Below, one piece after another: positions 17,849-25,879 of a stretch of 30,081 nucleotides of DNA; within the stretch, counting starts at the first letter, position 1, and every line of letters starts with the position of its first letter. The position numbers and the translations under genes were made by a program. Below the pieces are notes generated by a model. The model was not told where the DNA came from. It saw only the letters and a list, made by a program, of their open reading frames with translations, and did not search any database. Origin of the DNA: a virus; IMG/VR virus record IMGVR_UViG_3300037245_000753, positions 1 to 30,081 of that record. The stretch is one strand, 5' to 3'.

Positions 17849-18034
17849 ATGAAGATAATTAGGCAAGGCAATAAGTTTATAATAGACTTCGAGGGACTTG
17901 AGGTTGACTGCGGCGATATGAATGGAACAAATTTACACATTACTGATTTGCTTAACTTTGACAATGTTCTTCGGGTAGAGAATGGTAATTTTAATTTCTT
18001 ACGTTCCGGCCATCCACTAGAAACGAAGGTTTGA
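17849..18034 (+). CDS. hypothetical protein, 61 aa
   Basis: ATG 17849 two bases after the previous stop. Strand-rich small protein (MKIIRQGNKFIIDFEGLEVD) with an acidic middle. Ribosome site AAAGGGC within the previous gene. No recognised family. Confidence 0.5.
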   Translation: MKIIRQGNKFIIDFEGLEVDCGDMNGTNLHITDLLNFDNVLRVENGNFNFLRSGHPLETKV

Positions 18035-18036
18035 TT

Positions 18037-18171
18037 ATGGATGATAATAGATATTTCTTAGTGGGTATATTAAGCGAAGATAATATCATAGACGACCACA
18101 TGGCTTACATGGGTTCAGATGGCATTGTCTACGCTGAAGGTGTAGAAGTGGGGTATGTAGTAAATGAATAG
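18037..18171 (+). CDS. small acidic protein, 44 aa
   Basis: ATG 18037 after GATT, TAG at 18169-18171, overlapping the next start by eight bases. Contains YFLVGILSEDNIIDD and a Gly/Val-rich end. No motif. TTAAGCGAAGA inside it resembles the repeat at the terminase start. Confidence 0.45.
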   Translation: MDDNRYFLVGILSEDNIIDDHMAYMGSDGIVYAEGVEVGYVVNE

Positions 18172-18367
18172 CAGGCTTCCATTTAAGTTAAGAGACGATT
18201 GGAGTATTGAAGACGCTGACGGTGTTCTTGTTGCTATGATGACTCATCCAGCGGGTACGTCAAATGAGATTGCTAAGGCGAATGCAGAGTTTATTGTTGA
18301 GTCTTGCAATAAAACAGATAAGCCGGTTTTCGGCGATGAACAATATCCTAATGAAGATACTATATAG
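18164..18367 (+). CDS. member of the ANA.FIV..CN phage family, 67 aa
   Basis: Begins LPFKLRDDWSIEDADGVLVAM and carries AKANAEFIVESCN, the core of the widespread small phage family also present at 6540-6842 and 14381-14692, here on the opposite strand. Function unknown. Coupled to the preceding gene by overlap. Confidence 0.65.
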   Translation: MNSRLPFKLRDDWSIEDADGVLVAMMTHPAGTSNEIAKANAEFIVESCNKTDKPVFGDEQYPNEDTI

Positions 18368-18386
18368 TTTTTGAGGCGACAAAGAA

Positions 18387-18530
18387 ATGTTAAGTACCGG
18401 CCATAAAGAAGACAGCAGTACATGTGAATACAAACTAGCTCTTTTGGCTATTGCTGATTATCTAGACGTTGCCATTGAAGAGCCTGAGGTTATAAAGCGT
18501 TTGTGGGATAAGATCAGGGAATTAGATTAA
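18387..18530 (+). CDS. small helical acidic protein, 47 aa
   Basis: ATG 18387, TAA 18528-18530, directly abutting the next ATG. One strong helix (YKLALLAIADYLDVAIEEPEV without membrane character) and a C-terminal DKIRELD helix. No family recognised. Confidence 0.5.
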   Translation: MLSTGHKEDSSTCEYKLALLAIADYLDVAIEEPEVIKRLWDKIRELD

Positions 18531-18680
18531 ATGTTAAGCGAAGACACTAAAACAGAATATACAGACGGTATTCGTGCATGGCGTATTTGTGACGACTGCG
18601 ACGAACAGTGCGAAGGTACAGATGAAGATAAAGCTAAATGCGTTAATGATAACCCAGATTGGTTGAATGATAGATGTTAA
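18531..18680 (+). CDS. small Cys-rich acidic protein sharing its start with TerL, 49 aa
   Basis: ATG 18531 immediately follows the previous stop. Four Cys (CDDCDEQC plus C39, then a terminal Cys) in an acidic chain suggest metal binding. Its first seven codons (MLSEDTK) are almost base-for-base the same as those of the large terminase (MLSEDPK), and it overlaps that gene by seven bases. Confidence 0.55.
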   Translation: MLSEDTKTEYTDGIRAWRICDDCDEQCEGTDEDKAKCVNDNPDWLNDRC

Positions 18681-18694
18681 GCGAAGACCCTAAA
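18531..18694 (+). repeat. 21-base repeat at two consecutive gene starts
   Basis: ATGTTAAGCGAAGACACTAA (18531) and ATGTTAAGCGAAGACCCTAA (18674) differ at one base; a shorter copy, TTAAGCGAAGA, lies near 18070. The copies bracket the 18531-18680 gene, as after a small duplication or insertion at the terminase start. Confidence 0.7.
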
Positions 18695-20332
18695 ATTTGT
18701 AATGAGCAAATGATGCAGGCCAACCCCGGTTTCTGGGCGAGTCAATGGGGAATCCGCCTACAGGCAGGTAAGTTTACGTTTAAAGGGTTTGAGTATCAAG
18801 TAGAGTCAATGGCATCTCAAGCGAAGCGTATTTGTTATATGAAGGGTCGGCAGTGCTTTGGAGCTACTACCAATGAGGTATTAAAAGACTTGCATGGTAT
18901 GATAATGGGCAAGTACAAGCTTGGCGTGGCTCACATCTTCCCAACTATGGACGAGGTTGGTGCTTTTAGTAAATCAATATTTAAACCGATGATAGCCGCG
19001 AACAAGACTTCAATAGGTAAGTATGTCAAGAATGTTGCTGGCGGCACTGACACTACCTCTTTGAAGCGTGTTCGTGACTCGATGTTATTTTTGCTAGGCG
19101 CTAGGCTTGGCCAGAAAATTGGCGAAACTGACGAGAGTACCTCTTCAAAGACATCCGCTTTCTCAGCCGATAAGTGTGTGTTCGATGAAGTTGACTTCAT
19201 GGACCCTTCGGCAGTCGTAAAGTATTTAGAGAGTATGAATATGTCTCCTCATAAACATGAGGTATATCTAGGTAATCCGTCCCATGAAGACTTCGGTATT
19301 GACCGTATCTTTAAGCAGTCTGACCAGAGGCATTGGTTTAGAAAATGCTTCCATTGTAATGAGTGGACTTGTGCGGAGTTAAGTTTTCCTGGTTGCGTTA
19401 AGATACGACATGATGGCACTGGTTATGTAGGATGCGATTCATGTGGCCGTGAGGTTCCTGTATGGGCCGGTGCAGGTTCAGCCGAATGGGTTCCTCAAGA
19501 TAAATCTAAAAGTGGTTATATGCACGGCTATAGGGCGTCTCAGTTAATGACACCCTTTACCGACCCTGCTGATATACTTGAGGCATTCGTAAACCCACCG
19601 AATGGCAGGTTAGCTGACGTCTACAGGCTTAAACTTGGGATGGCGTATTCTGATAGGGCTGAGAAACTGACAAGAAACACCGTGTTAGCTAATTGCGGAG
19701 GTTCGTATCCTGCGATTAGTAGTAGAATGCCAACCGCTATGGGCGTTGATGTTGGTAAGATTGGGCATGTCGTAATAGGAATTAAGACCGGACCAGATGT
19801 TTATGAGATACTGCATACCTGCAAGGTTGATTTAATAACAGACGACTTTACTCCTCTCGCTAGACTAGCCGAGAAGTTCAATGTTAAAAGTACAGTCATT
19901 GACAAACTACCTTATGAGTCTATGGCAAGGAAATACCAAAGGTCTCATCCAAATACTTTCCTGTGTCAGTATGGCGACAATCAAGCCGTCGAGAATAACT
20001 TTAACGACAATTCAGGAATAGTAAAGGCTGATAGAACCAGCATTTTCGATAGGACGCATAGCCTTTTAACTAATGGGGGCATTTCTCTTCCTGCCCAATG
20101 CCCAGAGGTAGAAGAGTTTGCAAGGCAGTGTTGTAATACAGCAAAATTTGAAGAGAAGGACAAGAGGACTGGTTCTCCCATTTATAGGTATCGTCCAACA
20201 GGTGACAAGCAAGAACACTTTAGAAATGCTTTGAATTATTTCGTATTGGCGGCAGGAAGAAAAGTATTACCCAAAGTCGGAGAAAGATACAATAGAAAAC
20301 ATCGACAGAAATACGCGGTGAATAATGCCTAA
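18674..20332 (+). CDS. terL: terminase large subunit (ATPase and nuclease, GpA-like)
   Basis: 552 residues. The ATPase half carries a deviant Walker A (KGRQCFGATT, residues 57-66) and a Walker B CVFDEVD (168-174), then a coupling-type motif VYLGNPSHEDFG. A zinc-like quartet follows (C225, C228, C254, C257), as in GpA-type enzymes. The RNase H-like nuclease half begins TAMGVDVGKIGHVVIG with D359 and ends with the conserved HFRNALNYFVLA helix. It translocates DNA into the prohead through the portal and cuts the concatemer. The start is at the second copy of the 21-base repeat. Confidence 0.88.
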   Translation: MLSEDPKICNEQMMQANPGFWASQWGIRLQAGKFTFKGFEYQVESMASQAKRICYMKGRQCFGATTNEVLKDLHGMIMGKYKLGVAHIFPTMDEVGAFSKSIFKPMIAANKTSIGKYVKNVAGGTDTTSLKRVRDSMLFLLGARLGQKIGETDESTSSKTSAFSADKCVFDEVDFMDPSAVVKYLESMNMSPHKHEVYLGNPSHEDFGIDRIFKQSDQRHWFRKCFHCNEWTCAELSFPGCVKIRHDGTGYVGCDSCGREVPVWAGAGSAEWVPQDKSKSGYMHGYRASQLMTPFTDPADILEAFVNPPNGRLADVYRLKLGMAYSDRAEKLTRNTVLANCGGSYPAISSRMPTAMGVDVGKIGHVVIGIKTGPDVYEILHTCKVDLITDDFTPLARLAEKFNVKSTVIDKLPYESMARKYQRSHPNTFLCQYGDNQAVENNFNDNSGIVKADRTSIFDRTHSLLTNGGISLPAQCPEVEEFARQCCNTAKFEEKDKRTGSPIYRYRPTGDKQEHFRNALNYFVLAAGRKVLPKVGERYNRKHRQKYAVNNA

Positions 20333-20510
20333 GAACACAGAACTAATAAAAAAGAAGATAGTAGATACTTATAGAAGGGGTGTGTGTGACCATAACGGAA
20401 ACACTATCCCAAAGCATAAACGCGGCATGTCAGGTAAAGGATGTCACTTCATACATATTAACACGAAGCAATACCGAGACGGGTATGACAAAATAGACTG
20501 GAGTAAATAA
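20325..20510 (+). CDS. basic hypothetical protein, 61 aa
   Basis: Overlaps the terminase stop by eight bases and shares an A with the portal start (TAATG). Very basic, with C21, C45 and several His (KRGMSGKGCHFIHINTKQYR). Conserved placement between terminase and portal is usual for tiny head-completion genes, but the role is unknown. Confidence 0.6.
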   Translation: MPKNTELIKKKIVDTYRRGVCDHNGNTIPKHKRGMSGKGCHFIHINTKQYRDGYDKIDWSK

Positions 20511-22144
20511 TGGCCGACAAAAAGGCACAAGACATCATAGCATTAGAAGAGAGAGAACGAGGCAAGCAGGCTAACTTTAGAAGTCTGTGGCAGGATACCG
20601 CCGACCTCAACTATCCTCGTGAGAATCAGATTGTAGACAAAAACACGCCCGGCCTAGAGAAGATGAACCGCGTGTTCGATACTACTGCTATTACAGAGAG
20701 TCAGAATATGGCGTCTGGTCTTTCTCAGAATCTTGTCCCTCCAGGTCAAAGGTTCTTTGCGCTTAAAGCATCAGACAGAGAAGTGCGTGAGATTGATACT
20801 GTTAAGAGTTATATGAGTAAGGCAACAGAGATAGCCCACGACCATCTATTCGGTTCTAACTTCATGCTTCAATTAGTAGAGACGTTGAGATCGTTGGTGG
20901 TGTTTGGTACTGGAAACCTTTACTCAGAGTTCAATACCGAGATAGTTGGCTTGAACTTTAAAGACTATGCGATAGGAACATACCAGATACTAGAGAACTC
21001 GCAGGGCAGAGTTGATACAATGATACTTAAGTTCCAGCTTACCGCCCGACAAGCCGCACAGGAGTTTGAGAATCCCGGCAAGGCAGTAACAGAAGCTCTA
21101 TCAGATGCAGACTCGAACGAGAAGGAATTTTGGTTTATCCATGTAGTTAGACCACGTAAACAAAGAAATGCTAACTTTACCGATAATCTGAATATGCCGT
21201 TCGAGTCTGTATTTGTTTCTATAAAAGACCAAGAGGTAGTAGACGAGGGTGGGTTTGATGAGTTCCCATACCAAGCTGCTAGATGGTTAAAGTCTTCTAC
21301 TGAGAAGTATGGGCGTGGGATTGGCACAGAACTCCTTCCTCATACAAGAGGACTGAATCAGATAAAGGCAGACTTCAACGAGGTTGGTAATAAATGGTCT
21401 AAGCCGCCAAAGGAAGTATTAGAATCGTTTGAGGGTGAAGTAAATTGCAATCCAGACGCCTTGAACTTTGTTCCAGAGATGAATACGATTAAGGCTATCC
21501 AAGGTGATGCAAGGGGAAGTTTCCCTATCACTAAAGATATTCTTGAGATGGAGAGGCAGACAACTAAAGACGCATACTTCGCAAGTGCCTTCGCTCCTAT
21601 ATCGGGATTAAGCGGGGACAGGCGTGGCACGCTAGAGATTAGGCAGAGAGTATTAGAATCGTTTAAGAAGATAGGTTCTCCTATTGGTCGTATTGAGAGC
21701 GAGTTGTTTACTCCTACTATTGAAAGAGTAGTTTCTTTATTGATAAGGAATGGCAAAATACCACCTCCGCCACCAGAGCTTAGTGGTAAAGGTTTTAAGG
21801 TCGAGTACGTTGGTGCTTTGTCACTTGCGTTACAGAGCGGAGAGGTTGAAGCGTCTCAGCAGTGGATTAGCATTCTTGGCGAGATAGAACTAATAGAACC
21901 GGGCACGAAAGACAATGTAGACTTTGACAGTGCTGTACGAAGGATGGCAAGAACCTTCGGTGTCAACGAAGAAGATATTGCATCCCAAGAAGAGGTTGCT
22001 GAAAAGAGAGAGGCTAGGGCACAGGCACAGCAACAGCAACAGCTAATGGAAGCGGCTCAGGTAGCAGGTCAGGCTAACCAAGGACTGGCTAAGGCGCCAG
22101 AAGAAGGTAGCCCCGGTCAGGTATTGATGGAGGCAGGGGCATGA
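20510..22144 (+). CDS. portal protein (T7-like head-to-tail connector)
   Basis: 544 residues, the usual length for podovirus portals. Matches the Head-tail connector family: FRSLWQDTADLNYPRE, FDTTAITESQNMASGLSQNL, VPPGQRFFAL, LVVFGTGNLYSEF, RGIGTELLPHTRGLNQ and FAPISGLSGDRRGTLEIRQR in order. The C-terminus is a Gln/Ala-rich helix. It forms the dodecameric ring at one vertex through which terminase pumps DNA. Coupled to neighbours by TAATG and ATGA. Confidence 0.93.
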   Translation: MADKKAQDIIALEERERGKQANFRSLWQDTADLNYPRENQIVDKNTPGLEKMNRVFDTTAITESQNMASGLSQNLVPPGQRFFALKASDREVREIDTVKSYMSKATEIAHDHLFGSNFMLQLVETLRSLVVFGTGNLYSEFNTEIVGLNFKDYAIGTYQILENSQGRVDTMILKFQLTARQAAQEFENPGKAVTEALSDADSNEKEFWFIHVVRPRKQRNANFTDNLNMPFESVFVSIKDQEVVDEGGFDEFPYQAARWLKSSTEKYGRGIGTELLPHTRGLNQIKADFNEVGNKWSKPPKEVLESFEGEVNCNPDALNFVPEMNTIKAIQGDARGSFPITKDILEMERQTTKDAYFASAFAPISGLSGDRRGTLEIRQRVLESFKKIGSPIGRIESELFTPTIERVVSLLIRNGKIPPPPPELSGKGFKVEYVGALSLALQSGEVEASQQWISILGEIELIEPGTKDNVDFDSAVRRMARTFGVNEEDIASQEEVAEKREARAQAQQQQQLMEAAQVAGQANQGLAKAPEEGSPGQVLMEAGA

Positions 22145-22356
22145 CGAACCGTTTATATGACCCAAGAAATTTTAGTAAAACGTCGGTATCACAGCATCCG
22201 AAAGTATTACACTTTCAGTATGGTGGAAGCGAAGATGTTTTTAGGTATGTATTAGTTGAACGGATACCGTGGAGTGAAATAAATACTTATACTCGCAGAA
22301 AAGATGGCGAACCAAAAGAAGACGAACTTATACAGAGTAAATACTTAAATGACTAG
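22141..22356 (+). CDS. hypothetical protein, 71 aa
   Basis: ATGA overlap with the portal. Polar, with aromatic strand-like segments (VLHFQYGGSEDVFRYVLVERI) and an acidic/basic mixed tail. No family recognised. Position suggests a head or connector accessory. Confidence 0.55.
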   Translation: MTNRLYDPRNFSKTSVSQHPKVLHFQYGGSEDVFRYVLVERIPWSEINTYTRRKDGEPKEDELIQSKYLND

Positions 22357-22591
22357 AGAAGAAAAAGAACAACAGGTTATACAGGACTTCCAAGAGACGT
22401 TCGCAACAGACCACGGACTAAGGACTCTTGATAGGGTAGCTCTGTTCTGCAAAGAAGACGATGAATGTTACAAGGGAAGTACGAATGATACATTATTTAA
22501 CCTTGGCAAAAGAAGTGTAATACTAATGCTAAGAAAACAACTAAAACGAAAACCTAATATTAAGAAACAGAAAGAGGCCATAAATGAATGA
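22349..22591 (+). CDS. Bbp19-like phage protein, 80 aa
   Basis: Eight-base overlap with the previous gene. VIQDFQETFATDHGLRTLDR followed by TNDTLFNLGKRSVILMLRKQL fits the Bbp19-type family (DF..VF.T..G..VL...; F.EG.R.V.L.L...L), usually encoded between portal and scaffold in podovirus head modules. Helical, function unknown, probably structural. Confidence 0.7.
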   Translation: MTREEKEQQVIQDFQETFATDHGLRTLDRVALFCKEDDECYKGSTNDTLFNLGKRSVILMLRKQLKRKPNIKKQKEAINE

Positions 22592-23444
22592 GGTAGCTGA
22601 AACAACGTCTGAGGGAACTCAGGTAGCGAATGAGACAGTCTCGACAGGTTACATCGGGGACGATGGTAATTTTACGGAAAACTGGATGGAACAAGCTGGC
22701 GTCCCAGAAGAGATGCGAAGCAATCAGACATTGATGACTACAAAGAACGTAGCAAGTATGTCATCACAGTTAATAAACGCTCAGAAGCTTATTGGTAAGA
22801 CTAACAATATGGCAGTCATCCCTACTGAGCAGTCCACCGACTTAGAGAGGGCAGAGTTCAATAAACTATGTGGATGCCCAGACACGCCTGACGAGTATGT
22901 AATTACTCATGCAGAAGGCATGGATAATATTGATGCAGAAGTAGAGACAGGGTTCAAGAACCTTGCTCACTCTCACGGACTCAGGCCAGAGACAGTACAA
23001 GCATTAACAGAACTTGACGACGCAAGAATGCTTGGAATGCAACAGGCTATGGAAGATGCTCAGGTTCAGGCTAAGGCAGATACCGAAGAAGCCCTAAAGA
23101 AACAATGGGGTGCGGCTTACGATGAGAGAATGCACCTTGCAAACCGCATGATTTCTGAAAACGCAACAGACAATAATAAAGAAGCAGTATTGGATGTCAT
23201 AGGGAATAACCCGATAGTAGCAGACTTCCTTGCTAATATGGCAAAGAAGTTCGTAGAACATAAAATTATTAGTGCAGATATTAACACGCCAACGCCATTG
23301 GACGCAAAGGCACAGGCAGACACATTGCGTAATACACCTGGTTATATCAACGGAGAGCTTGCTCAAACAAGTCCGTCACGATACAAACAGATTACGAATG
23401 AAATAACAGCACTAATGGAACAAGCGTACCCCGAAGTTGGGTAA
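22584..23444 (+). CDS. capsid assembly scaffolding protein
   Basis: 286 residues, acidic, mostly helical with long Ala/Gln/Glu coiled stretches (ARMLGMQQAMEDAQVQAKAD) and a C-terminal helix-turn ending in TNEITALMEQAYPEVG. The segment PDTPDEYVI and the ordered helices before the major capsid gene are typical of podovirus scaffolds. It guides prohead assembly and is removed before packaging. Overlaps the preceding gene by eight bases. Confidence 0.8.
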   Translation: MNEVAETTSEGTQVANETVSTGYIGDDGNFTENWMEQAGVPEEMRSNQTLMTTKNVASMSSQLINAQKLIGKTNNMAVIPTEQSTDLERAEFNKLCGCPDTPDEYVITHAEGMDNIDAEVETGFKNLAHSHGLRPETVQALTELDDARMLGMQQAMEDAQVQAKADTEEALKKQWGAAYDERMHLANRMISENATDNNKEAVLDVIGNNPIVADFLANMAKKFVEHKIISADINTPTPLDAKAQADTLRNTPGYINGELAQTSPSRYKQITNEITALMEQAYPEVG

Positions 23445-23474
23445 CTGATAGCCGTAAGGTCAGTAGTCTATCAG
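23445..23474 (+). other. hairpin before the major capsid gene
   Basis: CTGATAG (23445-23451) pairs with CTATCAG (23468-23474) over a 16-base loop, immediately after the scaffold stop and within the 107-base gap before the capsid gene. No U-tract, so RNA processing or mRNA protection is likelier than termination. Confidence 0.5.
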
Positions 23475-23551
23475 ACTTAAATTGAAGACGTTGGTCTCGT
23501 GTGAGGTAGCCATGTTCGACATAAATGTAAAACTAATTAAGGAACAGTATA

Positions 23552-24472
23552 ATGGCTTTAAGTACAGTCACAACTGCCTTTACCGAACAGTATTCGGCAT
23601 TAGTTTACATGCTCTCACAACAGAAAGGCTCGAAATTCCGTGGCCTAGTACGTAACGAGACAGTGAACAGTGCCCGTAATGCCTACTTCGAGAGGCTCGG
23701 CTTGGCTACTGCTCAGGAGATTACAACTCGTCATGGTGACACACCATTGAACGAGATTCCGCATAGTAGACGTAGGCTTACCCCTGCCGACTACAATACG
23801 GCCACTCTCTTGGACAATGCCGATCAACTAAAAATGTTAATCGACCCCAAAAGTCCTTACGCTAACGCACAGGCAATGGAACTAGGCAGGATTCAGGATG
23901 ATATTATCATCGCTGCTGCTCTTGGTTCTGTTTCTACCGGCCAGTCTGGCGGAACTGAGATAGCGTTTAAGGATGATTCACGCAGCATGAATGGCGATGG
24001 AACTATCACGTCTCTTGGTACGCTGGCTTCGGCTGGAACCGAGACTGATATTACCCTTGCAAAGATTCTTGCAATGATGAATCTGTTTAATGAAGAAGAC
24101 GTAGATGCTGACATCTCAAAGAACTGGGCTGTAAGTCCTCGTGAAATCCAGATCATGCTTGACATTACCGAAATCGGAAGTGCTGACTTTAATACAGTCA
24201 AGGCTCTTGCGGCAGGTAAGGTTGACACGTTCAGTGGTTTCAATTTCTTCTGGACAAACCGGCTTCCACTCGATGCGGCTAGTTCAACGACTACCCGTAC
24301 AATCGCATGGGCGCAGGATGGTTTGATTCTCGGAACGGCCGAGAATATCACCAGTAAAATCTCCGAACGAGACGATAAGAACTACTCTATTCAGGTTTAC
24401 GCTGAGCAGAGCATGGGTGCTATCCGTCTTGAAGGAGCTAAAGTTCACGAAGCCCTTATGGACCTCGCATAG
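23552..24472 (+). CDS. major capsid protein
   Basis: 306 residues. Opens ALSTVTTAFTEQYSALVYML, then QQKGSKFRGLVRNETV and FERLG, the pattern of a podovirus major capsid group, followed by TRHGDTPLNEIPHSRRR, a helix-rich spine (YANAQAMELGRIQDDIIIAA) and AWAQDGLILGTAENI. An HK97-type fold is expected. It is preceded by a hairpin and AAGGA, and is followed by a gene and a terminator that would favour high local expression. Confidence 0.85.
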   Translation: MALSTVTTAFTEQYSALVYMLSQQKGSKFRGLVRNETVNSARNAYFERLGLATAQEITTRHGDTPLNEIPHSRRRLTPADYNTATLLDNADQLKMLIDPKSPYANAQAMELGRIQDDIIIAAALGSVSTGQSGGTEIAFKDDSRSMNGDGTITSLGTLASAGTETDITLAKILAMMNLFNEEDVDADISKNWAVSPREIQIMLDITEIGSADFNTVKALAAGKVDTFSGFNFFWTNRLPLDAASSTTTRTIAWAQDGLILGTAENITSKISERDDKNYSIQVYAEQSMGAIRLEGAKVHEALMDLA

Positions 24473-24486
24473 AAAGGTGGTATATT

Positions 24487-25269
24487 ATGACACAACCCGT
24501 AAAAACATACGAACGTGGTATTCTTAATGGTACTACCGAAGAACCTAAGCAGGGTGTCTACGAGACAAGTTCTACACAGAACTATGTCCTTGGAACACGG
24601 CTTACATTGCCTGATGGAAGAGCATTTCGTTATTCTCAGGCTGGTGCAGTTGCTTTAGTTACCGGTAATATCCTAAGTGGAGCCGCTATAAACGGAGCTT
24701 TGACAACCCTCCAAGAGGGTCTTGCTGTAGCTACAAGTGGTGTAATTGGTGACCCATTCGGCTATGCTACTATAAGCACGACAGCACAGGTTGCCGACGC
24801 ATTCCGAGACGGGTACTACTGTATCCAGAACGGTTCAGAGGCACAAGGACGTGGTTCAATGTATCGCATTGGCTCACATGGCGCTTTGACAGTCGCAAGT
24901 AATAAGATACCTTTTGAAGACGAGACGCTTAGAACAGCTACTCTTGCAAGTACAAGTACGATTACTTTGATAGCAAATCCGTATAAGTCCTTGGTTCAGG
25001 CCGCCGCTACTACAGCGGTTGGTGGAATCATGGGCGGTGCGAATACGGCTGTCACTGCAAGCTACTTCTTCTGGTGTCAAACATGGGGTCCGTTTAATGC
25101 GTTGGTTAACGCAACTCTGACCGTTGGTAGGTCACTGTGTAATGGTGTTGCTATTGCAGGTGCTGTTACTTTGGACACCGCTGCTCTTGACGATACTGTT
25201 GTTGGGTACTCGATTGCACCGGCCACGGATACAGAGAACGCTCCTGTATTCCTAACCTTAGCACCGTAA
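24487..25269 (+). CDS. probable head decoration or capsid-associated protein
   Basis: 260 residues, rich in Ala, Thr, Gly and Ser with no charged clusters, predicted beta-rich. AAAGGTGG lies seven bases before ATG 24487. It lies directly after the capsid gene and before a strong terminator, the place of head-decoration proteins in related podoviruses. Blocks such as YVLGTRLTLPDGRAFRYSQAG occur in such virion proteins. No enzymatic motif. Confidence 0.65.
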   Translation: MTQPVKTYERGILNGTTEEPKQGVYETSSTQNYVLGTRLTLPDGRAFRYSQAGAVALVTGNILSGAAINGALTTLQEGLAVATSGVIGDPFGYATISTTAQVADAFRDGYYCIQNGSEAQGRGSMYRIGSHGALTVASNKIPFEDETLRTATLASTSTITLIANPYKSLVQAAATTAVGGIMGGANTAVTASYFFWCQTWGPFNALVNATLTVGRSLCNGVAIAGAVTLDTAALDDTVVGYSIAPATDTENAPVFLTLAP

Positions 25270-25277
25270 CTTTTAAC

Positions 25278-25310
25278 GGGGGCTGGGGTAAACCTCGGCC
25301 CCCTACTTTT
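25278..25310 (+). terminator. intrinsic terminator or attenuator within the late block
   Basis: An eleven-pair stem (GGGGGCTGGGG with CCTCGGCCCCC, tetraloop TAAA) followed by TACTTTT. It sits after the capsid and decoration genes and before the next head gene, so it would let capsid transcripts outnumber tail transcripts. Confidence 0.85.
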
Positions 25311-25323
25311 AAGGAATATAATC

Positions 25324-25860
25324 ATGGGCGAATTAGATACAAAAGTATCTCCATTGAGGACTTTAGTTGTATCTGCCGCTGGAGCAGAAACACGATTACT
25401 TACTGGTGCGACAACGGCATATAATCCCGGTGTTCCATCTGGCACAGATGCACTAAAGCCAAGAGATTTAATTGGCATTCCGTTGGTAGGCGAAGACCCT
25501 ACTTCTACTAAGGCTAATGGTGTAGTACTAACTTGTTATGCTACTGGTACTGACGACAATACGATTGAAATGGAAATCTACGGTATAGCTGATGGCGACG
25601 AAGCTGCACCAGAAAGAATTGCAGACTTAGTATGGATTCTTGGCACTGCCCGCCATACCAGTACGACTATCTTGTGGGCTGATACGTGTACCATTACAGC
25701 CGACTATCATACATCTACTGTAACAAAGGCAGACAGCGGCAATAATGTTATTGCTAAGCTCATGTTTGACACTTCGGGATATAGATACTTGTATGCTATT
25801 GCCTACGGCACGGCCACAGGCGCAGCTACTAATATAACAGTTTTAATGAGATCGTTTTAA
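25324..25860 (+). CDS. structural head protein, 178 aa
   Basis: ATG 25324 with AAGGA upstream. Beta-rich, Thr/Ala/Gly-rich, with an internal repeat of short strands (EMEIYGIADGD, TTILWADTCTITADY). No family recognised; position and composition indicate a virion protein. Confidence 0.65.
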   Translation: MGELDTKVSPLRTLVVSAAGAETRLLTGATTAYNPGVPSGTDALKPRDLIGIPLVGEDPTSTKANGVVLTCYATGTDDNTIEMEIYGIADGDEAAPERIADLVWILGTARHTSTTILWADTCTITADYHTSTVTKADSGNNVIAKLMFDTSGYRYLYAIAYGTATGAATNITVLMRSF

Positions 25861-25879
25861 GATATAACGAAAGAGAAGT

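Noticed and set aside
23094-23366. Leftward frames inside the scaffold gene
   Set aside because: Cys-rich, biased product expected from antisense reading of a helical Ala/Lys protein. The scaffold frame is clearly the real one.
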